Below are positions 56,925 to 64,000 of a stretch of DNA of 64,000 bases, in pieces. The first letter of the stretch is position 1, and every line of letters begins with the position of its first letter. The DNA is from Bacillota bacterium (GTDB taxonomy: Bacteria > Bacillota > SHA-98 > Ch115), in NCBI GenBank assembly GCA_013178415.1, contig JABLXA010000009.1:1-64000 (forward strand), in the 5' to 3' direction. The notes beneath the pieces were generated by a model. That model was given only the letters and a program-made list of their open reading frames with translations. It was not told the origin of the DNA and did not search any database. Both the position numbers and the translations under genes were made by a program.

Positions 56925-57098
56925 TCAACTCTTCTTGGTTGAGCCAAATCGCGGAATGATCCTTTTGATAAAAGGAGTCTTTTGCGGCGCGGCCTCTGTC
57001 TTTTGCACAAGTGATGGTCCGAGTGAAGCGCCGCATTTCTTGCACGTCTCAGCCGAACTCAAGTTATAGGCACCGCAATCCGGGCATTTGATAGCCAT
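56925..57098 (-). CDS. small zinc-ribbon protein
   Basis: From ATG 57098 (GAGGAGGTGCAACC upstream) the protein has 57 residues. Two CxxC pairs (CPDCG and CKKCG, spaced 12 residues) form a zinc ribbon. A linker and a basic C-terminus (FIKRIIPRFGSTKKS) follow. There are no other domains. It may be a nucleic-acid or protein-binding adaptor; its role is unknown. A weak promoter (TTGTAA-N16-TATAAA, 57165-57192) lies upstream on the same strand. Confidence 0.75.
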   Translation of the reverse strand: MAIKCPDCGAYNLSSAETCKKCGASLGPSLVQKTEAAPQKTPFIKRIIPRFGSTKKS

Positions 57099-57289
57099 GG
57101 TTGCACCTCCTCGCACCGTTTATTTTAATGGGCCCAGAATGGGAACAGATATCTGGAATCCCCATTTATAGCAATTCGTCATAACATTACAAAATTCCTT
57201 CGTATTCTAAAAGGTCTCAATCCACGTCCAAATATTCCCTCACAAGCAGTATATGAGTCATTTGCAGATTTAGCTCGCAATAGAAGGAT

Positions 57290-57319
57290 TTCACTATTAT
57301 TCATAGAACTATGTATACT
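57290..57319 (+). promoter_or_regulatory. promoter candidate of the 73-residue plus-strand gene
   Basis: TTCACT (57290-57295) and TATACT (57314-57319) are separated by 18 nt, matching sigma-A at 4 and 5 of 6 positions. The gap 57099-57345 otherwise holds only the opposing candidate promoter at 57165-57192. Confidence 0.45.
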
Positions 57320-57345
57320 ACCCAAATCGAAAAGGAGGCGGTACT

Positions 57346-57567
57346 GTGGAATTGCAGGACATAAAAGGCGTTTTGCTCTTTACTATGGTCCCGTCACCTG
57401 AGGGTGAGGCAGGACGTGAAGCCAGCCTCGGCAATGAACCGTGCATCCCTAAAGAGGCGCTCATTGCGAAGGTCCATGAAGTCATCAGCCCTCAATATAT
57501 CAAAAATATTGTCATCTCCCGTAATGAGACTGAGCCCGCAAGCTTTTCCGTCGCGGTTGTAATATAG
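57346..57567 (+). CDS. 73-residue protein of unknown function on the plus strand
   Basis: The GTG start follows AAAAGGAGGCGGTACT, one of the best ribosome binding sites in the window, and a promoter candidate lies upstream, so translation is likely. The protein is soluble. It has a beta-type start (LQDIKGVLLFTMVP), a Gly/Glu-rich loop, a helix (IPKEALIAKVHEVI) and a terminal strand (SFSVAVVI), a compact alpha/beta pattern. I recognise no family. It stands alone between two minus-strand genes and converges with the lipoprotein gene 25 nt away. Confidence 0.65.
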   Translation: MELQDIKGVLLFTMVPSPEGEAGREASLGNEPCIPKEALIAKVHEVISPQYIKNIVISRNETEPASFSVAVVI

Positions 57568-57592
57568 ATTGCAACATAGTGGATGTATACAC

Positions 57593-58375
57593 TCAGGATC
57601 CTATAAGGTCCACTTGGATCATTGTTATGACTTTGACATTTTCGTCTCCATTATTGCCGGCCTCCGTCAACACCTCTGATCCCTGTAGCCTCACTACCCT
57701 GCCATTCAGGAAATGAAAAGTTCCCTGGTTCATGTAGGTCGATGTGGCGCCGTTATGCCTTCCTGTCCTGGAGACAGTATAATCTACCACGAACTGGAGC
57801 CCGCCCGACGTCTCACTCACACTTCGCAATGTGTATTTTCGTCTCTCGGCGAGGAATCTACCATCGGCGGCGCCCAGCAATTTGTCGTTTATTTCCCAGC
57901 CATCGCCCGGCGAAACTGGCCTTTCCGGAAGCATCACGCTAAAAAGCCAGATAGACTCTACTATCCTCTTGTCCCAAGGTCTCAAGCCTTCTGCCGATAA
58001 AATCCGGCCATTACGTGTCATGGTTATGGTATAACGAGTCCGGCCCAGGCTGCTTGCCTCACCGCCCTCTTTGACATGCGTGCCTGAACATGAAATAACC
58101 TGCTTTATCTGGTTATTAGACGCGGAAACGACCTCCACGGTCATTTCCTCCCGATAAAGATTCGCAGTCCTCTCTGAACCCCGATATACCGTCTCGCTGA
58201 TCAGCACCGAATATCTCAGGATTTCCTGGGGCTTGAGTTTGAATTCAACAACCGTCCCTTGTGCATTCCCCGTCTCCCGGCAAGATGCCAAAACCCCAAC
58301 GATCAGCAACGCCATAACCATTGCAGCCTTGAGAGGAGATGAGTTCCGCGTAAAGAAAACACGCAAAACCCGCAT
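57593..58375 (-). CDS. lipoprotein of unknown function
   Basis: From ATG 58375 (GGGAGGTAAATC upstream) the protein has 260 residues. A signal peptide ends in lipobox VLASC (Cys near residue 32). The mature part is beta-rich and begins GTVVEFKLKPQEILRYSVLISE, a pattern seen in secreted DUF6263-like proteins. It contains MTRNGRI and PGDGWEI segments. The open frame extends to 58510 without start signals. It lies downstream of hydA but with its own ribosome binding site and an 80-nt gap with nothing recognisable. Confidence 0.7.
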   Translation of the reverse strand: MRVLRVFFTRNSSPLKAAMVMALLIVGVLASCRETGNAQGTVVEFKLKPQEILRYSVLISETVYRGSERTANLYREEMTVEVVSASNNQIKQVISCSGTHVKEGGEASSLGRTRYTITMTRNGRILSAEGLRPWDKRIVESIWLFSVMLPERPVSPGDGWEINDKLLGAADGRFLAERRKYTLRSVSETSGGLQFVVDYTVSRTGRHNGATSTYMNQGTFHFLNGRVVRLQGSEVLTEAGNNGDENVKVITMIQVDLIGS

Positions 58376-58591
58376 TGATTTACCTCCCGCAAAACCGATA
58401 CTGCGAGGATACCGGCCTCTGCCAGAAGCTCTCTTTCCTATGCTAGCCCACGAAACTCCGCCATCTGACAGGCATAACCGGGCTGAGGGAATCTCAGGCC
58501 CGGTAGACACAAATCAGCTGTACATTATATTCGAGAGCCAGCGGCAAATTCCTGCTACCATGATTTCCCAAGAAATCCTTCTTTATGAAAA

Positions 58592-60322
58592 CTACTTAGG
58601 AAAACGCCCCCTGGCCACATATTTCGTATGCAGGAGCTCATGGGCTTTATGGCTCAACGGGCTGCCCAGAAATTCTTCATAGAGGGCCTTGACAGCAGGA
58701 TTGAGATGAGACTTTCTCAGCTTCATGCCCCGGTCTTCTCGGTAGATAGCCTCTATCCGTTTCGCCCTAATTTCGTCATCCGTTGGTATTGGCTGGCCTC
58801 CTCCGCCTATGCACCCTCCCGGGCAGCACATTATCTCGATGAAGTGATAATCAGCTGTACCGTCTTGAACCTTGTCCAGCAATTTACGCGCATTGCCGAG
58901 CCCGTGCGCCACCGCTACCTTGACTTTCATGCCATCCAGGGGCACGATCGCTTCCTTTACGCCGGTAAGGCCTCGGATCTCCTGGAATTCCAGATTGTCA
59001 AGTTCCCTATCTGTTACTACTTCATATACTGTCCTTAGAGCCGCTTCCATAACCCCACCTGTGGCCCCAAAGATGACTCCTGCTCCTGTGGATATCCCCA
59101 GAGGATCATCATAACCTTCTTCAGGGAGATTTTCAAGTTTCAATCCCGCGCTTCGGAGCATCCTCCCTAACTCCCGTGAGGTCAGAACCGCGTCAACGTC
59201 GACATGACCACTCGATGTCATCTCCGGCCTCTTTGCCTCAAATTTCTTGGCAGTGCAAGGCATTATGGATGTCACGAAGATATCCTTCGGGTCTATGCCA
59301 GCCTTCTGAGCATAATATGTCTTTGCTAGCGCGCCAAACATCTGCTGCGGAGACTTGCACGTCGAGAGATTGGGCAGAAGATCTGGATAGAAGTGCTCAA
59401 TGAATTTTATCCAGCCAGGACTGCATGATGTAATCAGCGGAAGGGGACCTCTATTCTTGAGTCTTTCCAGAAATTCATGGCCCTCCTCCATGATGGTAAG
59501 GTCCGCGGTAAAATCAGTGTCAAAGACCTTGTCAAACCCGAGGCGGCGTAGTGCCGCAACTAATTTCCCGGTGACCAAAGAACCTGGGGGCAAGCCTACC
59601 TCTTCCCCAACTGTAGCCCTCACCGCCGGGGCAGTCTGGACCACCACGTGCTTATTGGGATCCGCCAGCGCCTCATAGACCTCATTTGTTGAGTCTCGCT
59701 CGGTAAGCGCGCCGGTCGGGCAAACAAGAGTACACTGACCACATTGGGCGCAAGCCACTTGCCCTAGACTGTCGCCGAAGGCTGGGGCGATCATCGTTTC
59801 AAATCCTCGCTCGTTGGGCGCAATTGCAAAGACGGTTTGCACCTGAGAACATACACTCATGCACCTGCGGCACAAAATGCATTTATTGGGATTCCTGACA
59901 ATGGCGGGAGAGGAGGTATCTTTGGGAAATTCAATTCTCTCCCCTTCGTATTCAACTTCCCTGATTCCGAGACGCTCAGCAAGCTCCTGCAGCTCGCAAT
60001 TCCGATTGCGTTCACAGGTAAGACATTCGAGGGGATGGTTGGATATTATGAGCTCAAGGACTGTCCTCCTGGCCTCCCTCACCGCCGGGGTGTTGGTTCT
60101 TACCACCATTCCCTCGGCGACAGGGGTAACGCAAGATGCCTGAAGAGACTTGGCTCCCTCTATCTCAACCACGCAAATTCTACATGCCCCCACGACATTT
60201 ATGTCTTTAAGATAGCACAGGCTGGGAACATCGATCCCCGAGGCCCTGGCAGCCTCGAGCACAGAGGTTCCGCGGGGCACCGAAACCCTTTGACCATCTA
60301 TGGTTAACGTGACCATATCCAT
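58592..60322 (-). CDS. hydA: [FeFe] hydrogenase catalytic subunit HydA (HndD type)
   Basis: The protein has 576 residues. It has an N-terminal 2Fe-2S domain (CYLKDINVVGACRIC), a His-ligated 4Fe-4S site (NHPLECLTCERNRNC) and two 4Fe-4S clusters (CILCRRCMSVC, CAQCGQCTLVCP). The H-cluster domain has all three signatures: TSCSPGWIKF, MPCTAKKFEAKRPE and EIMCCPGGCIGGGGQP. The catalytic cysteines are all present, so it should make or oxidise H2. This is the group A trimeric/tetrameric NAD(P)-linked type. It is transcribed after hydB. Confidence 0.96.
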   Translation of the reverse strand: MDMVTLTIDGQRVSVPRGTSVLEAARASGIDVPSLCYLKDINVVGACRICVVEIEGAKSLQASCVTPVAEGMVVRTNTPAVREARRTVLELIISNHPLECLTCERNRNCELQELAERLGIREVEYEGERIEFPKDTSSPAIVRNPNKCILCRRCMSVCSQVQTVFAIAPNERGFETMIAPAFGDSLGQVACAQCGQCTLVCPTGALTERDSTNEVYEALADPNKHVVVQTAPAVRATVGEEVGLPPGSLVTGKLVAALRRLGFDKVFDTDFTADLTIMEEGHEFLERLKNRGPLPLITSCSPGWIKFIEHFYPDLLPNLSTCKSPQQMFGALAKTYYAQKAGIDPKDIFVTSIMPCTAKKFEAKRPEMTSSGHVDVDAVLTSRELGRMLRSAGLKLENLPEEGYDDPLGISTGAGVIFGATGGVMEAALRTVYEVVTDRELDNLEFQEIRGLTGVKEAIVPLDGMKVKVAVAHGLGNARKLLDKVQDGTADYHFIEIMCCPGGCIGGGGQPIPTDDEIRAKRIEAIYREDRGMKLRKSHLNPAVKALYEEFLGSPLSHKAHELLHTKYVARGRFPK

Positions 60323-60390
60323 ATCGTTCCCTCCATCTTCAAACCAATCACTCTAAGGTGTCTGATTCAACGTTAGAGGCCTGACGCCAG

Positions 60391-60415
60391 TGGCATAGCG
60401 CCGCTGGCGGATTTT
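60391..60415 (-). other. hairpin between hydB and hydA
   Basis: CGCCAG and CTGGCG form a stem around a 13-nt loop in the 99-nt gap. No T-run follows on the minus strand; it may tune expression of hydA against hydB. Confidence 0.4.
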
Positions 60416-60421
60416 CATAAC

Positions 60422-63400
60422 TCAGTCCTTTATATCACAGCGCAGGCACCGCATTGCTTCCTGGAGCGCGGCAGCCTCTGTAAAACCAAGCTCTACTTCC
60501 CTGAAACCTGGGTACCTGGCGCTGATATCCAGACTTTCGACCTTCTGCCTTGGCATCTCCGTCTCGATTATCTCACCGGCGAGCTCTCGTCCAAGATCGG
60601 GATGAGTCTCGATCACTCCATCACCGCCGAGATATTTGTCTATCTCCATGGCCGCGCATCTACCCTGGCCAATAGCGCCTATAACTGTATCCGGGCCCGT
60701 GACGCAATCACCGCCGGCAAATATCCCATCCGCTCCGGTGGCAAATGTCTTTGGATCTGCAAGGATTGTCGACCACCTTGTGGTCTCTATGCCGCTATCC
60801 CGGGGCACAAAGGAGATATCTGGTTGTTGACTGATGGCTGGGATGATAAGATCCACATCGATGATGAACTCGGAGCCGACCACCGGCGTGGGACGCCTAC
60901 GGCCAGTGCGATCGAATTCGCCCAGCACCATCCTGATACATTCCATATTGGTCACCTTGCCAGCCTTCCCCAAAATCCTTGATGGGGCCGTAAGGAAATG
61001 TATCCTTATGCCTTCCTTTTCAGCTTCCATGACCTCGTAGGGTTCCGCCGGCATCTCCTCACGCGTCCTCCTGTAGAGGATATGCACTTCTTTGGCGCCC
61101 AACCTGAGAGCGGTCCTAGCCGCATCGATGGCGGCATTCCCGCCGCCGATGACAGCGACCCGGCGAGGGACTCCGGTCCGCTGGCCAAGGTTGACCTCGC
61201 GGAGGAAATCTATGGCATTCACAACACCTTCGAGGTCTTCGCCAGGCGCACCCAGCTTCTGCCCGAGATGAGCCCCTATTGCGATGAATATGGCCTTGAA
61301 CCCTTGTTTCTTCAAGTCCTCCAGTGAGATATCTTTCCCGATCCGGGTATTCAGTCTGATATCCACGCCAAGGGCCTTTATAGTCTCTATTTCCGCCTCG
61401 AGCACCCTTTTAGGCAGCCTATATTCTGGAATACCCACGGCCAGCATTCCGCCCGCCACTGGCAGGGCATCGAAGACTACAACCTTGTGTCCCAGTCTTG
61501 CCAGATAATAGGCAGCAGATAGGCCGCATGGCCCGGCTCCGATTATGGCTACATTACTTGCCGCTGGGTTGTTCCGCTTGACGGGTGGCGCCATGGGAGG
61601 TCTTTTCATCTCATAATCAGCGGCAAACCGCTTCAGGGCGCAAATAGCCACCGGCTCGTCGATTTGGGCGCGCCGGCACTTTAGCTCACAAGGATGCGTG
61701 CAGACTCTCCCGCATATGGATGGGAATGGGTTCTTATCCCTGATCACGGTAACAGCGTCAGAATACCTTTTTTGCCTGATAAGACTGATGTATCTGGGTA
61801 CATCCACACTCGCAGGGCACGCATTTTGACATGGAGATTCAAATAGGCTTGCGCACACTGAAGCCGGACACTTATGATCCCGTATGTGGGCATCATATTC
61901 CTCTCTGAAATAGCGAATCGTGGTCAGCACGGGGTTAGGAGCAGTTTGTCCGAGGCCACATAAGGCAGTCTCCTTGATCCATTGTCCGAGTTTGATGAGA
62001 CGCTCCACATCGCCTTCTCGTCCCTGGCCCCTGGTGATCCTGGTCAGGATCTCCAGCATCCTCTTGGTTCCAATTCTACAAGGAGCGCATTTGCCGCATG
62101 ATTCATCCTGGGTAAATTCAAGGAAGAATCGTGCCAGGTCCACCATGCAAGTATCTTCATCCATGACTATGAGCCCACCGGACCCCATGATGGTTCCGAG
62201 TTCCTTCAAGGAATCATAGTCAACCGGCGTGTTCAAATACTCTTTGGGGATGCACCCCCCTGACGGTCCTCCCGTCTGGGCGGCTTTGAACTTCTTGCCT
62301 CCTGGTATTCCGCCGCCGATGTCATAGATGATCTCACCCAGGGTAGTTCCCATTGGAACCTCAACTAAACCTGTATTCCTGATCTTCCCTGCCAGGGCAA
62401 ATACCTTGGTTCCTTTGCTCCTTTCCGTCCCGATGGATGCAAACCATTCCGCGCCGTTCAAGATAATGGGGGGGATATTCGCGTAAGTCTCGACATTGTT
62501 GATCAAGGTGGGGCAGCCCCAGAGACCCTCATTGGCTGGGAAAGGTGGCCTTGGACGCGGTTCGCCGCGCCTTCCCTCGATGGAAGCCAAAAGCGCCGTC
62601 TCCTCCCCGCAGACGAAGGCCCCTGCGCCTACTCTTATTTCTATATCGAAATCGAACCCTGTCCCAAAGATATCATTGCCAAGGAGACCCTGCTCTCGGG
62701 CTTGCCCAATTGCGTGGGTGAGATGTTTTATCGCCAGGGGATATTCGGCCCGGACATATATATAGCCTTGATGCGCCCCGATGGCGTAACCTGCGATAGC
62801 CATGGCCTCCAGCACTGAATGCGGGTCTCCTTCAAGGACACTCCGATCCATAAAGGCACCGGGATCTCCTTCATCTGCATTGCACACCACATATTTCGGG
62901 TTCCCCTTAGCTTTGGCGCAAAACTCCCATTTCAGCCCCGTGGGGAAGCCACCTCCCCCTCTTCCGCGCAGCCCTGACCTTTTGACTGTATCAATGACCT
63001 CTTCCGGTGTCATTTTGGTAAGCACCTTGCCAAGCGCAGAATATCCATCAGAGGCAATGTATTCTTCTATGACGAGCGGATTTATTCGCCCCGTATTCCT
63101 GAGGGCCACGCGAGTCTGACGGTTGAAGAATCCCATCTCCTGGAAAGTAGGCACTGCGGCGCCGGTGACCGGCTCGGTATATAACAGGTCTCGTACTATG
63201 CGGCCCTTGAGGAGATGTTCCTCAGCGATCCTATCGGCGTCCGCAGGCTTGAGACGCTGGTACAGTACACCCTCGGGATATATAATCATCATAGGTCCCA
63301 GGTCGCAGGGCCCCATGCATCCTGTGACCACCACTTTTACTTCCTGTTGGAGTCCCAGGCGCTCCACGGCATCCAGGAGCGCAGTTTTTACCCCTTCACA

Positions 63401-63478
63401 GCCGGATGATAGGCACCCGGCCCCACCACATACCAGAACATGTGATCGAAAAAGATCCATACTAGAGCCTCCCTCCAT
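60422..63478 (-). CDS. hydB: HydB/NuoF-like flavoprotein fused to GltD/NfnB-like NAD(P)H oxidoreductase
   Basis: The protein has 1018 residues. The first half is HydB/HndC: a thioredoxin-like 2Fe-2S domain ([21 protein letters not shown]), the NuoF FMN/NADH core ([29 protein letters not shown]) and the 4Fe-4S site [10 protein letters not shown]...CGLG. From about 545 the usual ferredoxin tail is replaced by a Fer4_20 domain ([25 protein letters not shown]) and a GltD-type oxidoreductase with an FAD motif ([17 protein letters not shown]). The second nucleotide motif is [13 protein letters not shown] followed by [10 protein letters not shown], typical of NADPH-binding GltD/NfnB. Confidence 0.94.
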   Translation of the reverse strand: MEGGSSMDLFRSHVLVCGGAGCLSSGCEGVKTALLDAVERLGLQQEVKVVVTGCMGPCDLGPMMIIYPEGVLYQRLKPADADRIAEEHLLKGRIVRDLLYTEPVTGAAVPTFQEMGFFNRQTRVALRNTGRINPLVIEEYIASDGYSALGKVLTKMTPEEVIDTVKRSGLRGRGGGGFPTGLKWEFCAKAKGNPKYVVCNADEGDPGAFMDRSVLEGDPHSVLEAMAIAGYAIGAHQGYIYVRAEYPLAIKHLTHAIGQAREQGLLGNDIFGTGFDFDIEIRVGAGAFVCGEETALLASIEGRRGEPRPRPPFPANEGLWGCPTLINNVETYANIPPIILNGAEWFASIGTERSKGTKVFALAGKIRNTGLVEVPMGTTLGEIIYDIGGGIPGGKKFKAAQTGGPSGGCIPKEYLNTPVDYDSLKELGTIMGSGGLIVMDEDTCMVDLARFFLEFTQDESCGKCAPCRIGTKRMLEILTRITRGQGREGDVERLIKLGQWIKETALCGLGQTAPNPVLTTIRYFREEYDAHIRDHKCPASVCASLFESPCQNACPASVDVPRYISLIRQKRYSDAVTVIRDKNPFPSICGRVCTHPCELKCRRAQIDEPVAICALKRFAADYEMKRPPMAPPVKRNNPAASNVAIIGAGPCGLSAAYYLARLGHKVVVFDALPVAGGMLAVGIPEYRLPKRVLEAEIETIKALGVDIRLNTRIGKDISLEDLKKQGFKAIFIAIGAHLGQKLGAPGEDLEGVVNAIDFLREVNLGQRTGVPRRVAVIGGGNAAIDAARTALRLGAKEVHILYRRTREEMPAEPYEVMEAEKEGIRIHFLTAPSRILGKAGKVTNMECIRMVLGEFDRTGRRRPTPVVGSEFIIDVDLIIPAISQQPDISFVPRDSGIETTRWSTILADPKTFATGADGIFAGGDCVTGPDTVIGAIGQGRCAAMEIDKYLGGDGVIETHPDLGRELAGEIIETEMPRQKVESLDISARYPGFREVELGFTEAAALQEAMRCLRCDIKD

Positions 63479-63929
63479 CCTCTGCCAAACGATCCCACCT
63501 GAGAAAGATTTCCGGCACTATATTGCCATTGACAATATGCTGGACAACAATCCGTCTCGCATCTTCCGGAGATACTAGAGGGTACCTTGTCACAGGCATA
63601 CCGGGACGGTTCACCACTACTATGGGCTCGGCGTTGCAGCACCCCATACATCCCGATCTTCTGATGACCACATCGTGAATATGTCGAACTGCCAGTTCAT
63701 CCATGATGGCATCAAATGCCTTATCTGCCGATGCCATGAGCCCGCACACCCCGAGTCCTACTGTTACCTCGGTACCCGCCCTGCCGCCTATGGGACTGGA
63801 ACGATTGAGCCTGGCCTTCAGCTCCCTGAGATCCGCGACACTCCGTAACACCCGCCCCATCTTGCGAGAACTGGCCAGCCGGAGTTCCGGTCCATGAGCC
63901 CTCTTCCAACGAGAAGCAGCATCTGGCAT
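63462..63929 (-). CDS. HndB-like (2Fe-2S) ferredoxin-domain protein
   Basis: This 155-residue protein has a thioredoxin-fold 2Fe-2S domain with cysteines in [15 protein letters not shown] and [17 protein letters not shown], the HndB pattern of NADP-reducing hydrogenases. A basic 45-residue N-terminus precedes it. The ATG follows GGAGGAATGAAAG. It overlaps hydB by 17 nt, so the two are coupled. HndB-type subunits pass electrons in HndABCD complexes. Confidence 0.88.
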   Translation of the reverse strand: MPDAASRWKRAHGPELRLASSRKMGRVLRSVADLRELKARLNRSSPIGGRAGTEVTVGLGVCGLMASADKAFDAIMDELAVRHIHDVVIRRSGCMGCCNAEPIVVVNRPGMPVTRYPLVSPEDARRIVVQHIVNGNIVPEIFLRWDRLAEDGGRL

Positions 63930-63977
63930 CTTTCATTCCTCCTACCCCGAGAATAGAGGCGCCTACCCCGAGGGTTT

Positions 63978-64000
63978 TCATCCGTCTGATGGTGCTGCCT
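63978..64000 (-). CDS. 3' end of a gene entering from the right edge
   Basis: One minus-strand frame reads into the window and ends AAPSDG followed by TGA, 49 nt before the HndB-like start. By gene order it is probably the NuoE/HndA (HydC) subunit, but only seven codons are visible. An 11-bp direct repeat CTCGGGGTAGG lies in the gap. Confidence 0.3.

Noticed and set aside
58592-60322. Stn-type transhydrogenase subunit instead of hydrogenase
   Set aside because: All three H-cluster signatures with catalytic cysteines are intact, so a hydrogenase is the better call.

Overview
The window looks like chromosome from a spore-forming, anaerobic Bacillota bacterium (Clostridia-like). Sporulation and germination genes (spoIIP, gpr, spoIVFA, spoIVFB, yqfC, yqfD and a gerA-type operon) identify an endospore former. 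A multi-subunit [FeFe] hydrogenase identifies a hydrogen-metabolising anaerobe. G+C is roughly half by eye. Almost every gene is on the minus strand; the clear exceptions are rpsT and a 73-residue orphan gene near 57.4 kb. I saw no phage, insertion sequence, CRISPR array or rRNA. One tRNA gene is present.

Reading in the direction of transcription (high to low coordinates): 57.6-64 kb holds a hydrogenase cluster (HndB-like ferredoxin protein, a HydB/NuoF protein fused to a GltD-like NAD(P)H oxidoreductase, catalytic HydA) and a lipoprotein. From 50 to 57 kb come a zinc-ribbon protein, an isoleucyl-tRNA synthetase fused to a Nudix hydrolase, an Ig-like exported protein, an MFS permease and a DarA-like c-di-AMP receptor. 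From 46 to 50 kb is a gerA/B/C germinant-receptor operon. From 37 to 46 kb is spoIVFA-spoIVFB, a B12/radical SAM pair, rng, rplU-rpmA-obgE and nadD.

From 0 to 37 kb runs the gene order known from Bacillus subtilis (yqeK, rsfS, leuS, comEA, comEC, holA, rpsT, gpr, spoIIP, lepA, hemW, hrcA, grpE, dnaK, dnaJ, rsmE, mtaB, rpsU, nfeD, floA, yqfC, yqfD, phoH, pgpH, ybeY, dgkA), with insertions. These are an RRM protein, a winged-helix regulator with micro-ORFs and a radical SAM protein, a tRNA-Ala gene, and an archaeal-like group III chaperonin inside the CIRCE-controlled hrcA-grpE-dnaK-dnaJ operon.

The most unusual features are: (1) a complete tRNA-Ala(GGC) gene between a sigma-A promoter and the T-box antiterminator/terminator of leuS, only 18 nt from the T-box motif; (2) the IleRS-Nudix fusion; (3) the HydB-GltD fusion next to a true H-cluster hydrogenase; (4) the chaperonin in the dnaK operon; (5) an obgE that apparently starts with CTG; (6) three sigma-A promoters whose -35 TTGACA contains the stop codon of the gene upstream; and (7) a perfect 15-bp inverted repeat covering the comEA ribosome-binding region.

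Calls rest on reading translated sequences and motifs by eye. Start codons were often moved from the longest ORF to one with a Shine-Dalgarno sequence; these choices are stated in each entry.
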